From RECO01 sp050485385 (GTDB lineage Bacteria; Pseudomonadota; Alphaproteobacteria; Geminicoccales; Geminicoccaceae): a stretch of 51,335 nucleotides of DNA. The notes below the pieces were generated by a model. That model ran no database searches and was not told where the DNA came from. It worked only from the letters and a program-made list of their open reading frames with translations. Numbering within the stretch: the stretch's first letter is position 1; every line of letters starts with the position of its first letter. The stretch lies in NCBI GenBank assembly GCA_050485385.1, contig JBJHBG010000017.1, forward strand, positions 1 through 51,335, given 5' to 3'. This document shows, piece after piece, positions 32,419 to 41,407 of this stretch. Both the position numbers and the translations under genes were made by a program.

Positions 32419-33150
32419 TTGAGTCTGCGCCTGGGCGTCAACATCGATCACGTCGCCACGTTGCGGAACGCCCGCGGCGGTCCGCATCCCGACCCCGTCC
32501 GCGCCGCTTGGCTGGTGCGCGAGGCGGGCGGCCAGGGCATCACCCTGCACCTGCGCGAGGACCGCCGCCATATCGTCGACGACGACTTGGCGCGACTCGC
32601 AGCCGACCCGCCCTTGCCCCTCAACCTCGAGATGGGCCTCACCGACGAGATGATGGCGATCGCACTCCGGCATCGCCCGCACGCGGCCTGCATCGTGCCC
32701 GAGCGGCGCGAGGAACGCACCACCGAGAGCGGGCTGGATGCGGCCGGCATGGGTGAACGGTTGCAGGTCGAGGTGGCACGTCTGAGCGAGGCCGGCATTC
32801 GGGTCTCCCTCTTCGTCGATGCCGAGCCCCGCCAACTCGAGGCGGCGGCGAAGGCGGGTGCCGCCGTGGTGGAGTTGCACACCGGCACCTACGCCCACCA
32901 AGCGCCGGGTACCGACGGCGTCGCGCGCGAACTGGAGCGGCTGCGGCGGGGGGCAACCCTCGCCCACGGCCTGGGCTTGGAAGTCCATGCCGGCCACGGC
33001 CTGACGTACGACAACGTCGATCCGGTGGCGAAGATCGCCGAGGTGGTGGAGCTGAACATCGGCCATTTCCTGATCGGCGAGGCCGTCTTCATCGGCTTCG
33101 TTCCGGCGGTAAGGCGCATGCGCGAGCTGATGGACCGGGCGCGCGCATGA
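32419..33150 (+). CDS. pdxJ: pyridoxine 5'-phosphate synthase
   Basis: A 243-aa TIM-barrel enzyme joining 1-deoxyxylulose 5-phosphate and 3-amino-2-oxopropyl phosphate to pyridoxine 5'-phosphate, the last ring-closing step of DXP-dependent vitamin B6 synthesis. Diagnostic stretches are LGVNIDHVATLRNARGG at the N-terminus, ITLHLREDRRHI, NLEMGLTDEM, LVPERREE-like IVPERREERTTE, and NIGHFLIGEAVFIG at the end. The start is TTG 32419 with GAGGAA upstream. Its stop overlaps the acpS ATG, as usual in alphaproteobacteria. Confidence 0.96.
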   Translation: MSLRLGVNIDHVATLRNARGGPHPDPVRAAWLVREAGGQGITLHLREDRRHIVDDDLARLAADPPLPLNLEMGLTDEMMAIALRHRPHAACIVPERREERTTESGLDAAGMGERLQVEVARLSEAGIRVSLFVDAEPRQLEAAAKAGAAVVELHTGTYAHQAPGTDGVARELERLRRGATLAHGLGLEVHAGHGLTYDNVDPVAKIAEVVELNIGHFLIGEAVFIGFVPAVRRMRELMDRARA

Positions 33151-33545
33151 TTCTCGGCATGGGTGTCGACCTGATCGACACGCGCCGCGTCGCGCGGACG
33201 CTGGAGCGCTTCGGCGAGCGCTTCACCCGGCGCTGCTTCACCGAGATCGAGCGGCAGAAGGCCGACCGCCGCCTCAAGCGCGCCGACACCTACGCCAAGC
33301 GCTTCGCCGCCAAGGAAGCCTGCTCGAAGGCGCTGGGCACCGGCTATTCGCGGGGTGTCTTCATGCGCGACATCGGCGTCGTCAACCTGCCGGGCGGCAA
33401 GCCGACGCTGGAGCTGACCGGCGGGGCTTTGCGGCGGCTGCAAGCGATGACCCCCGACGGCCTGCAACCCCATATCGAACTCACCATCACCGACGAGCCG
33501 CCGCTCGCGCAGGCCATCGTCCTCATCACCGCACGGCCGCTTTGA
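33147..33545 (+). CDS. acpS: holo-[acyl-carrier-protein] synthase
   Basis: A 132-aa phosphopantetheinyl transferase moving 4'-phosphopantetheine from CoA to the Ser of acyl carrier protein. GMGVDLIDTRRV with the magnesium ligand D8 opens the protein, and RFAAKEACSKALGTG holds the second metal site Glu. It starts within the pdxJ stop (ATGA) and lies one base before lepB. Standard length. Confidence 0.95.
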   Translation: MILGMGVDLIDTRRVARTLERFGERFTRRCFTEIERQKADRRLKRADTYAKRFAAKEACSKALGTGYSRGVFMRDIGVVNLPGGKPTLELTGGALRRLQAMTPDGLQPHIELTITDEPPLAQAIVLITARPL

Positions 33546-33546
33546 C

Positions 33547-34266
33547 ATGACCCGCAAGAGTTTCTTCGAGACCGTCCGCACGCTCGTCTATGCCGTGCTG
33601 ATCGCGCTGGTGGTGCGCACGTTCTTCTTCGAGCCGTTCAACATCCCCTCGGGCTCGATGAAGCCGACCCTGTTGGTCGGCGACTATCTGTTCACGTCCA
33701 AGTACGCTTATGGCTACAGCCGGCATTCGCTGCCGTTCAGCCTGCCGTTGATCCCTGGCCGCATCTGGAGCGCTCTGCCGGAGCGCGGCGACGTCGCCGT
33801 CTTCAAGCTGCCGGCCGACAACCGCACCGACTACATCAAGCGCATCGTCGGCCTGCCGGGCGACCGCATCCAGGTGCAGGACGGCGTGCTGTACGTGAAC
33901 GACGAGGCGGTGGCCAAGGTGCCGATCGAGCCCTTCGTCGACGACGACGCGCGGGGACGCGAGATCCCCCGCTACCGCGAGTCCCTCGACGGCCGTAGTT
34001 GGGAGGTGCTCGACATGATCCCCACCGGGCCGTTCGACACCACCCGCGTCTTCGAGGTGCCGGAAGGCCACCTCTTTGCCATGGGCGACAATCGCGACAA
34101 CTCGCAGGACAGTCGTTCCGCCTTCGTCGGCTTCGTGCCCGTTGAAAACCTGGTCGGCCGTGCCGAGATCATCTTTTTCTCGATCGACGGATCGGCACGT
34201 TTTTGGGAAGTCTGGAAGTGGCCCTTCGCCATCCGCTACGGCCGTCTGTTCTCCTCGATCGACTGA
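33547..34266 (+). CDS. lepB: signal peptidase I
   Basis: A 239-aa membrane-anchored serine/lysine protease that removes Sec and Tat signal peptides. One transmembrane helix is at about residues 12-28. The nucleophile is S37 in IPSGSMKPTL and the general base K98 in DYIKRIVGLPGD; the C-terminal GDNRDNSQDSR box is also present. It is shorter than E. coli LepB (one N-terminal helix instead of two), which is normal for alphaproteobacteria. The ATG is one base after the acpS stop. Confidence 0.95.
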   Translation: MTRKSFFETVRTLVYAVLIALVVRTFFFEPFNIPSGSMKPTLLVGDYLFTSKYAYGYSRHSLPFSLPLIPGRIWSALPERGDVAVFKLPADNRTDYIKRIVGLPGDRIQVQDGVLYVNDEAVAKVPIEPFVDDDARGREIPRYRESLDGRSWEVLDMIPTGPFDTTRVFEVPEGHLFAMGDNRDNSQDSRSAFVGFVPVENLVGRAEIIFFSIDGSARFWEVWKWPFAIRYGRLFSSID

Positions 34267-34288
34267 CGGGACAGGACGTGAGACCGCC

Positions 34289-34978
34289 ATGCTGAAGGCG
34301 CCGGCGCGGGATGCCCTGGAGCAGCGCCTCGGTTACCGCTTCCGCGATCCGCTCCTGCTCGGCCGCGCCCTGGTCCACCGAAGTGCCGGCGAGCGCCGCC
34401 ACGGCGACAACGAACGGCTGGAGTTTCTGGGCGACCGGGTTCTCGGCCTCGTCGTCGCCGACCTCCTCTGCCGCCGCTTCACCGACGAGCCCGAGGGCGG
34501 CCTCAGCAAGCGGCACGCCGCCCTGGTGCGCAAGGAGACGCTGGCGGAAGTGGCCGGCGAGTGGCAGATCGGCGGCGACATGGTGATGGCCGCGGGCGAG
34601 GCTGCCGCAGGCGGTCGCGGCAACCCGGCGCTGCTCGCCGATGCCGTCGAGGCGATCCTCGGCGCGGTCTTCGTCGATGGCGGCTTCGAGGCGGCGCGCG
34701 CCGTCATCGAGCGCTATTGGGAGAAGCGGCTGAACCGGCTCACCGAAGCCCCGCGCGACCCCAAGACGGCGTTGCAGGAGTGGAGCCAGGCGCACGGACT
34801 GGGTCTGCCGGTCTACACGGAGCTCCGCCGCAGCGGCCCGCCGCATGCGCCGAACTTCGTCGTCGCCGCCAAGGTCGGCGGCTTCCCCGCGCTCGAGGCC
34901 GACGGCACGTCCAAGCGGACGGCCGAGCAGAAAGCGGCGGCTGCCCTCCTCGCCCGCCTGGAGGGGCGCCGTCCGTGA
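34289..34978 (+). CDS. rnc: ribonuclease III
   Basis: A 229-aa double-strand-specific endoribonuclease for rRNA and mRNA processing. The catalytic domain carries NERLEFLGDRVLG and, near residue 118, ADAVEAILGAVFVDGG with the metal-binding acidic residues. The C-terminal double-stranded-RNA-binding domain starts around residue 155 (DPKTALQEWSQAHG) and ends KRTAEQKAAAALL. It follows lepB by 22 bases, and its stop overlaps the GTG of era (GTGA). The order lepB-rnc-era is widely conserved. Confidence 0.95.
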   Translation: MLKAPARDALEQRLGYRFRDPLLLGRALVHRSAGERRHGDNERLEFLGDRVLGLVVADLLCRRFTDEPEGGLSKRHAALVRKETLAEVAGEWQIGGDMVMAAGEAAAGGRGNPALLADAVEAILGAVFVDGGFEAARAVIERYWEKRLNRLTEAPRDPKTALQEWSQAHGLGLPVYTELRRSGPPHAPNFVVAAKVGGFPALEADGTSKRTAEQKAAAALLARLEGRRP

Positions 34979-35883
34979 CCGACACCACCCGCTGCGGCTT
35001 CGTCGCCATTCTCGGCGCCCCCAATGTCGGCAAGTCGACGCTGCTCAACCGGCTCATCGGCACCAAGGTCTCCATCGTTTCGCCCAAGGTGCAGACCACC
35101 CGCCGCCGCATCCTCGGCATTACCATCCGGGGCTCGACCCAGCTCGTCTTCGTCGACACGCCCGGCATCTTCGATCCGCAAAAGCGCCTCGACCGCGCCA
35201 TGGTCGACGCGGCGCTCAGGGGCGGCGCGGATGCCGACGTCGTCCTCGTCGTGGTCGACGCCAAGCGTGGCCTCGACAAGCGCACCTCGCTCGTGTTCGA
35301 GCGCCTGGCGGACACCCGCCAGCCGATGATGCTGATCCTCAACAAGATCGACCTGATGCGGCCGCCGGCGCTGCTGCCGCTGATCGCCGCCGCCAACGAA
35401 CGGCTGGCGTTCGAGCGCACGTTCCTCGTCTCCGCCGAAAAGGGCGACGGCTGCGACGACCTCCTCCAAACCCTGCCCGAGCGCATGCCGGAAGGGCCTT
35501 GGCTGTTCCCCGAGGACCAGCTCTCCGACCTTTCCGACCGCGTGCTGGCCTCCGAGATCACCCGCGAGCACCTGTTCCGCCAGCTCCACGAGGAGTTGCC
35601 CTACAGCCTCACCGTCGAGACCGAGGGCTACGCCCAGGCGCCCGACGGCAAATCCGTCCGGATCGACCAGACGATCTACGTCCGGCGGGGCAGCCAGAAG
35701 GCCATCGTCCTCGGCGAGGGCGGCCAGCAGATCCGGCGCGTCGGCGAGGCGTCGCGGCTGGAACTCGAGCAGATCCTGGGCCAGAAGGTGCACCTCTTCC
35801 TGTTCGTGAAGGTCCGCGAGGGCTGGGTGGACGACCCCGAGCGCTACCGCGAGATGGGGCTCGACTATCCAGGCGACGGGTGA
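34975..35883 (+). CDS. era: GTPase Era
   Basis: A 302-aa ribosome-assembly GTPase that binds the 3' end of 16S rRNA through a C-terminal KH domain. G1 is GAPNVGKST at residues 14-22, the effector loop follows as TTRRRILG, G3 is DTPG and G4 is NKID. The KH region includes RGSQKAIVLGEGGQQIRRVG near residues 235-255. The GTG start overlaps the rnc stop and its stop overlaps the recO GTG. Confidence 0.96.
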   Translation: MTDTTRCGFVAILGAPNVGKSTLLNRLIGTKVSIVSPKVQTTRRRILGITIRGSTQLVFVDTPGIFDPQKRLDRAMVDAALRGGADADVVLVVVDAKRGLDKRTSLVFERLADTRQPMMLILNKIDLMRPPALLPLIAAANERLAFERTFLVSAEKGDGCDDLLQTLPERMPEGPWLFPEDQLSDLSDRVLASEITREHLFRQLHEELPYSLTVETEGYAQAPDGKSVRIDQTIYVRRGSQKAIVLGEGGQQIRRVGEASRLELEQILGQKVHLFLFVKVREGWVDDPERYREMGLDYPGDG

Positions 35884-36629
35884 CGGTCGCCTGGGACGAC
35901 GAGGGCATCGTCCTGACGGCGCGCCGTCACGGCGAGACCGCACTCGTCGTCTCCGCCTTCACCTTCGAGCACGGCCGCCACGCCGGCTGGATCGCCGGGG
36001 CCGCGGCCAGCCGCAACCGCCCCCTCTACGAGCCCGGCAACCGTCTGCAACTGCACTGGCAAGCGCGACTGGAGGACGATCTCGGCCGCTTCACCGCCGA
36101 ACCGATGGAGGCCTTCGCCGCCCGCGTGCTCGACCGCCCCGACCGCCTCGCCGCCACGGCCGCGGCCACCGCCCTGGTCGAGACGGCCCTGGCGGAGCGC
36201 GAGACGCACCCGGCCCTCTACGCCGGCCTGCTGCGCCTGTTGGAAACGCTGGCCGGCCCCGAGCCCTGGCAGGCCTTCTACCTCCGTTTCGAGGTGCTGC
36301 TGCTGGCCGAGTGCGGCTTTGCCCTCGACCTCGAACGCTGCGCCGTCACCGGCCGCACCGACGATCTCGTCTTCGTCTCGCCCCGCACCGGCCGGGCGGT
36401 GGCCAAGGGTGCCGCACCGGACTACGAAGACCGCCTATTGCCGCTGCCGGCGTCGCTGGTCGACGGCAGCGAGCCGGCGGCTGCCGCGTTCGCGCAAGGG
36501 CTCGGTCTCACCGGTCACTTTCTGGAGCGCCACGTCTATCATGTGATCGACCGCCCCCTGCCGCCGGCACGGCAGCGGCTCGCTCAACTCGCCGAGGAGA
36601 CGACGACCCGTGGCCAAGAAGGCGGATGA
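35880..36629 (+). CDS. recO: DNA repair protein RecO
   Basis: A 249-aa recombination mediator that helps RecA displace SSB. The N-terminal OB fold begins WDDEGIVLTARRHGETALVVSAFT. The helical C-terminal part contains FEVLLLAECGFALDLERCAVTG and the typical SPRTGRAVAKGAA. Of the zinc-finger cysteines some bacteria have, only two remain, which is common in alphaproteobacteria. The GTG start overlaps the era stop; the gene overlaps parC by 20 bases. Confidence 0.92.
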   Translation: MTVAWDDEGIVLTARRHGETALVVSAFTFEHGRHAGWIAGAAASRNRPLYEPGNRLQLHWQARLEDDLGRFTAEPMEAFAARVLDRPDRLAATAAATALVETALAERETHPALYAGLLRLLETLAGPEPWQAFYLRFEVLLLAECGFALDLERCAVTGRTDDLVFVSPRTGRAVAKGAAPDYEDRLLPLPASLVDGSEPAAAAFAQGLGLTGHFLERHVYHVIDRPLPPARQRLAQLAEETTTRGQEGG

Positions 36630-38871
36630 AGCCCCGAACGGCGGAGACATCCGTCCCGTCGACCTCCGCGACGCCCTGAGCCAGCGCTACCTGGCCTACG
36701 CGCTCTCCACCATCACCTCGCGCTCGCTCCCCGACGTCCGCGACGGCCTCAAACCCGTCCAGCGCCGCCTGCTCTACGCCATGCGCGAGCTGAAGCTCGA
36801 TGCCGCAGGGTCCTACAAGAAATGTGCCCGCATCGTCGGCGACGTCATCGGCAAGTTCCACCCGCACGGCGACGTCGCCGTCTACGACGCCCTGGTCCGT
36901 CTCGCCCAGGACTTCACCCAGCGCTACCCGCTGGTCGACGGCCAGGGCAATTTCGGCAACGTCGACGGCGATAACGCCGCGGCCATGCGCTACACCGAAA
37001 GCCGCCTCACCGACGTCGCCATGGCGCTCTTGGACGGCCTCGACGAAGACACCGTCGACTTCCGCCCGACCTACGACGGCAGCGAGAGCGAGCCCGTCGT
37101 CCTGCCGGCGGCCTTTCCCAACCTTCTCGCCAACGGGGCTTCCGGCATCGCCGTCGGCATGGCGACCTCGATCCCGCCGCACCATGTCGGCGAGCTGGCG
37201 AACGCGCTCCTCGTCCTCCTCGACGATCCGGCAGCCAGCGACGACCGCGTCCTCGCGTGCATCCAGGGTCCGGACCTGCCCACCGGCGGCCTGATCGTCG
37301 AGGAACGCGACGCCATCGAGACGGCCTACCGCACCGGCCGCGGCTCCTTTCGGCTGCGCGCCCGCTGGCAAAAGGAGGACCAGGGCTACGGCCAGTACCA
37401 GATCGTCGTCGACCAGGTTCCCTACCACGTCCCCAAGGCCCGCCTCGTCGAACGCATCGCCGAGCTGCTTCAGAGCAAGCGGCTGACGCTGCTGGGCGAC
37501 GTGCGCGACGAGAGCGCCGAGGACGTGCGGCTCGTCCTCGTCCCCCGCTCGCGCACCGTTCCGCCCGAACTGCTGATGGAACAGCTGTTCCGCCTCACCG
37601 AGCTCGAGGTCCGCGTCCCCCTCAACCTCAATGTCCTGGATGCGGCGGGCGTCCCCCGCGTCATGCCGCTCGCCGAGGCGCTCGAGGCGTTCCTGGCCCA
37701 CCGCATGATGGTGCTGATCCGCCGCTCGGAATACCGCCTCGCCAGGATCGACGACCGCCTCGAGGTGCTGGAGGGCTACCTCAAGGCCTTCCTCGACATC
37801 GACCGCGTCATCGCCATCATCCGCGAGAACGACCACCCCAAGCCCGTGCTGATGGCGGCGTTCGACCTTTCCGACCGCCAGGCCGAAGCCATCCTCAACC
37901 TCCGCCTCCGCCAGCTCCGCAAGCTGGAGGAAATGGCCCTGAGGGAGGAGCGCGATGCGCTGTTGGCCGAGGAGGCCGACCTTCAGGCCCTCCTGGCCGA
38001 CGAGACCAAGCGCCGCCACCGCCTCGCCGACGAGATGCGCGACGTGAAGGCGCGCTTCGGCGCCGAGCCCCGCCGCACCGAGGTCAGGGGCGCCCCCGCC
38101 CCGGTCGACCTCGACGTCGAGGACCACGTCGAGCGCCAGCCCGTCACCGTCATCTGCTCCGAGCAGGGCTGGCTCCGCGCCATGAAGGGCAGCGTCACCA
38201 ACGGCGAGGACATCCGTTACAAGGAGGGTGACGGCCCCCGCTTCCTGCTGCCCGCCCACTCGACCGACAAGCTGCTCGTGCTCAGGAGCGACGGCCGCTG
38301 CCACCTCGTGCCCATCGACAAACTCCCCGGCGGCCGGAGCCAGGGCGAGCCCCTCGGCCTCTACGTCGACCTGGAACCCACCACCCGCATCGTCGACGTC
38401 CGCGTCCACCGCCCCGAAGGCAAGCTGATCCTCGCCACCAAGGCCGGCTACGGCTTCGCCGCGAACGAGAAGGACATCGCCGCCCAGACCCGCGCCGGCA
38501 AACAGGTCGTCAACGTCTCCGGCAAGGACGCCCTGGTCAGGGCATACCCCCTGACCGGCCCGCACGTCGCCGTCCTCGGCACCAACCGCAAGCTCCTGAT
38601 CTTCGACGCCGCCGAGTTGCCCGAAATGTCCCGCGGCAAGGGCGTCATCCTGCAACGCTACAAGGACGGCACGCTCGACGACGTGAAATCCCTCGACGCC
38701 GCCCAGGGCCTCGGCTGGCCCCAAGGTTCCCGCCGTCGCGCCGAACGCGACCTCGCCCCCTGGCAGGCCAAGCGCGCCACCGCCGGCAGGATGGTGCCGC
38801 AAGGTTTTCCAAGGGAAGGCGGGCTGGGCGACGTGGGGCCGGCGGACGTGGTGGATGGGGAAGGGAAGTAG
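36610..38871 (+). CDS. parC: DNA topoisomerase IV subunit A
   Basis: A 753-aa type IIA topoisomerase A subunit that decatenates daughter chromosomes. The breakage-reunion Tyr is Y128 in AAMRYTES, with the winged-helix QRYPLVDGQGNFG just before. The C-terminal beta-pinwheel has only degenerate blades and no GyrA box, and the length is that of alphaproteobacterial ParC rather than GyrA (about 900 aa). GTG 36610 lies inside the end of recO. After the usual end (AGRMVPQGFPREG) there is an extra tail of about 15 residues, GLGDVGPADVVDGEGK. Confidence 0.93.
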   Translation: MAKKADEAPNGGDIRPVDLRDALSQRYLAYALSTITSRSLPDVRDGLKPVQRRLLYAMRELKLDAAGSYKKCARIVGDVIGKFHPHGDVAVYDALVRLAQDFTQRYPLVDGQGNFGNVDGDNAAAMRYTESRLTDVAMALLDGLDEDTVDFRPTYDGSESEPVVLPAAFPNLLANGASGIAVGMATSIPPHHVGELANALLVLLDDPAASDDRVLACIQGPDLPTGGLIVEERDAIETAYRTGRGSFRLRARWQKEDQGYGQYQIVVDQVPYHVPKARLVERIAELLQSKRLTLLGDVRDESAEDVRLVLVPRSRTVPPELLMEQLFRLTELEVRVPLNLNVLDAAGVPRVMPLAEALEAFLAHRMMVLIRRSEYRLARIDDRLEVLEGYLKAFLDIDRVIAIIRENDHPKPVLMAAFDLSDRQAEAILNLRLRQLRKLEEMALREERDALLAEEADLQALLADETKRRHRLADEMRDVKARFGAEPRRTEVRGAPAPVDLDVEDHVERQPVTVICSEQGWLRAMKGSVTNGEDIRYKEGDGPRFLLPAHSTDKLLVLRSDGRCHLVPIDKLPGGRSQGEPLGLYVDLEPTTRIVDVRVHRPEGKLILATKAGYGFAANEKDIAAQTRAGKQVVNVSGKDALVRAYPLTGPHVAVLGTNRKLLIFDAAELPEMSRGKGVILQRYKDGTLDDVKSLDAAQGLGWPQGSRRRAERDLAPWQAKRATAGRMVPQGFPREGGLGDVGPADVVDGEGK

Positions 38872-38880
38872 GGAAGGAAC

Positions 38881-38901
38881 GCGGGGGCTTATGGCCCCCG
38901 C
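38881..38901 (+). terminator. terminator hairpin after parC
   Basis: GCGGGGGC, five bases, GCCCCCGC, starting nine bases after the parC stop, without a T run. The rest of the gap up to 39100 shows no gene I can support. Confidence 0.55.
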
Positions 38902-39100
38902 ACCACCAGGAACTCGGCGGGGATGGCCTGATGCGGTCGCCGCCGCAACCGCCTGACGGCGTCCGGTCGCAAACCAGCGGCACGCGCTCGGTCAGGCCCT
39001 GCACGATCGAGCGGCGGTCGAACGGGTCGCCACGGATGGCGGGCAGCCCGCCCGCACGGTGGACATGGCCGAGGCGATCCGGTCTCGGCCGGCGGCCGCC

Positions 39101-40561
39101 TCAGTCCCCGGACCAGGACCGAAAGCTCGGCGGGAACACCTCCTCCACCGCTTGGCCGGCCCAATGATAGTCGGCGTAGCTGCCCCAAACGCGCTCGGCC
39201 GAACGCCAGGCGGCGTCCAGCGCCGCCTGGGCGTCCCAGCAGGCGATGCGGCGGCCGTCGACCACTTGGCGGCCGTCGACGAAGACGTGCTCCACCATCT
39301 CGGCGGTGCCGCTGTAGACCAACGCCCGGATCGGATCGAGCACCGGGCCGATGGTCGGGTTGTCGAAGTCGAGCACGACCACGTCGGCCTTCGCACCGAC
39401 GGCAAGCCGGCCGAGGTCGTCGCGGCGAAGGGCCTTGGCACCGCCGGTCGTGGCGGCGCGGAAGAGGTCGGCCGCGTTCGGGCGTTCGTGGTCGCGCTCG
39501 ACGATCTTGCCGACGATGGCGCCCATCCGCATCTCGGCGATCAGGTCGTTGGGAAAGGCGTCGGTGCCGAGCGCGAGGTTGATGCCGCGGTCGACGTAGC
39601 GCTTGACGCTCTCCATGGCGACGCCGCGCCGGGCGTAGGCCACCGGGCAATGCGCCACGCTGGCACCGCTTCGGGCGATGAGGTCGAGGTCGTCGTCGTA
39701 GGGATACGTGGTCATCGAGTGCCCGCCGACGTAGAGCGCGTGGCCGAGCACCACGTCGGGGCCGGGGAAGCCCGCGTCGGCGAGGCGTTGCACCGGCGTC
39801 TTGGCCGTCTCGCGGAGCGTGTGGTGGAACTCGTACAACTGCTCGACGAAGTGGGTGGTGATGCCGACCCCGAGCCGCGTTGCCGCCGCGCGCGTGCGGC
39901 GGCGCATCTCCTCGGTGCTGGCGAAGTACTCGTTGAGGACCAGGATGCCCATGAGCCGGCCGTCGTGGCTGCCGTGGTGGCGCTCGACGAAGGCGCAGGC
40001 CCGCTCCAGCTCGGCCAGACCCTTGGCCTCGTCCCACTCCAAGGCGAAGCGGCCGTCCGCCTCGAACACGTAGTCGGCGGCGGTGAAGCTCGGCGCGTAG
40101 TAGCCGCGCAGCCCGCTCTCGCCGATCAGCCGGGCGACGGTCTCGCCGCCGTCGGGTGCGCCGGCGTCCATCTCCAAGAGCGTCGTGACGCCGGCCAAGA
40201 GGTGTGCCGTGAGTGAATAGCGCACCGCGTCCTCGGCGTTGCTCGGGTCCTGGAAGGTGGGGCCGCCCGCGCGCTTGCGCCCGGCGTAATTGGTGAAGCC
40301 AGAGCGCATGAAGGCCCGTCGGCCGCCGTCGATCACCATGCGGTAGCCTTCGTTGATGCGAAGGTGGGCATGGGTGCTGATCATGCCGGGCATCACCAGC
40401 CGGCGCGGTGCCGCGATGCGGCGGTCGACCTGGCCGTCCCAACTCCGGCCGACATGAACGATGCGGTCGCCTTCCAAGACCACCACGCCGTTGCGCAGGA
40501 CGCGATGGTCTGCGCCGTCATGGGCGACGACCCATTCGCCCTCGATCACGGTGGTGGTCAT
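39101..40561 (-). CDS. amidohydrolase (ATZ/TRZ, deaminase type)
   Basis: A 486-aa metal-dependent hydrolase of the amidohydrolase superfamily, closest in pattern to the ATZ/TRZ branch (chlorohydrolases, guanine, cytosine and SAH/MTA deaminases). Metal ligands are H64 and H66 (THAH), H237 (TTHFVEQ) and D334 (LGTDAFPND); H274 (LGHALY) and H304 (AHCP) fit the substrate and second-shell sites. It may deaminate or dechlorinate a nitrogen heterocycle or hydrolyse an amidine. AAGGAG precedes ATG 40559-40561. It is the last gene of a minus-strand operon that brings in a polyamine-like compound, so it probably acts on the imported substrate. No signal peptide, hence cytoplasmic. Confidence 0.86.
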   Translation of the reverse strand: MTTTVIEGEWVVAHDGADHRVLRNGVVVLEGDRIVHVGRSWDGQVDRRIAAPRRLVMPGMISTHAHLRINEGYRMVIDGGRRAFMRSGFTNYAGRKRAGGPTFQDPSNAEDAVRYSLTAHLLAGVTTLLEMDAGAPDGGETVARLIGESGLRGYYAPSFTAADYVFEADGRFALEWDEAKGLAELERACAFVERHHGSHDGRLMGILVLNEYFASTEEMRRRTRAAATRLGVGITTHFVEQLYEFHHTLRETAKTPVQRLADAGFPGPDVVLGHALYVGGHSMTTYPYDDDLDLIARSGASVAHCPVAYARRGVAMESVKRYVDRGINLALGTDAFPNDLIAEMRMGAIVGKIVERDHERPNAADLFRAATTGGAKALRRDDLGRLAVGAKADVVVLDFDNPTIGPVLDPIRALVYSGTAEMVEHVFVDGRQVVDGRRIACWDAQAALDAAWRSAERVWGSYADYHWAGQAVEEVFPPSFRSWSGD

Positions 40562-40578
40562 GGTGCGGCTCCTTCGGC

Positions 40579-41406
40579 TCAGGGGGTCTCGCCGCGCAGC
40601 CGTGCCGAGCGCCGGCGCAACAGCTCGACGGCGAGCATCGCCAGCACCGAGACCAGCATCAGCACGATGGCGGCGGCGGTGATGGTGGGGTTGATGGTCT
40701 CCTGCACGCCGGACCAGAGCTGGCGCGGCAAGGTGCGCTGCTGCGGGTTGGCGAGAAAGATGGTGACGATCAGCTCGTCGAAGGAGGTCACGAACGCGAA
40801 CAGCGCGCCCGAGATCACGCCGGGCAGGATCAAGGGCAGCGTCACCCGCCTGAAGGCGAGCCATGGCGGGGCGCCGAGGCTGGCGGCGGCGCGGGCGAGG
40901 TTGCTGTCGAACCCTTGCAGCGTCGCCAGCACCGTGACCACGACGAACGGCACCGCGAGCACGGTGTGGCCCGCGATCAGGGCGAGGTAGGTGCCGGCGA
41001 TGCCGAGCCGGGCGTAGAAGTAGAAGGCGGCGACCGCGAACACGATCACCGGCACGATCAGGGGCGTCACCAGGATGCCGACCAGGACCGGTGCGAGGCG
41101 CGAGCGCAGCCGGGCGATGCCGAGGGCGGCGGCGGTGCCGAGTGCGGTGGCGAGGATGGTCGTCGGCACGGCCACCAGCACGCTGTTGCGCGTCGCCCGC
41201 ACCCACAAGGGATCGGTGAAGAACTCCTCGTACCAGCGCAGCGACAGGCCCGGCAGCGGGTAGATCAGGAGGCTGCCCGAGGTGAAGGAAAGCGGCAGCA
41301 CCACGAACATCGGCAGGACGAGCGCTGCGAGGATGACGTAGGCGGCGAGACGCACGGCGGCGAGGCCGATGCGTTCGCTCGGTGCCGCCACACCCCGCCG
41401 GCGCAC
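40579..41406 (-). CDS. ABC transporter permease (PotC type)
   Basis: A 275-aa inner-membrane permease with about six helices and the EAA-like loop NLARAAASLGAPPWLAFRRVTLPLILPG that contacts the ATPase. It belongs to the spermidine/putrescine-type family. The start is GTG 41404-41406, one base after the stop of the first permease. The gene is 17 bases before the amidohydrolase. Partner of the upstream permease and binding protein; no ATPase gene is in the operon. Confidence 0.9.
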   Translation of the reverse strand: MRRRGVAAPSERIGLAAVRLAAYVILAALVLPMFVVLPLSFTSGSLLIYPLPGLSLRWYEEFFTDPLWVRATRNSVLVAVPTTILATALGTAAALGIARLRSRLAPVLVGILVTPLIVPVIVFAVAAFYFYARLGIAGTYLALIAGHTVLAVPFVVVTVLATLQGFDSNLARAAASLGAPPWLAFRRVTLPLILPGVISGALFAFVTSFDELIVTIFLANPQQRTLPRQLWSGVQETINPTITAAAIVLMLVSVLAMLAVELLRRRSARLRGETP

Positions 41407-41407
41407 G

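Noticed and set aside
36508..38802. 764-residue open frame antisense to parC
   Set aside because: High-GC coding DNA leaves the opposite strand open. The sequence is a mirror of parC, with no family motif and no ribosome site.
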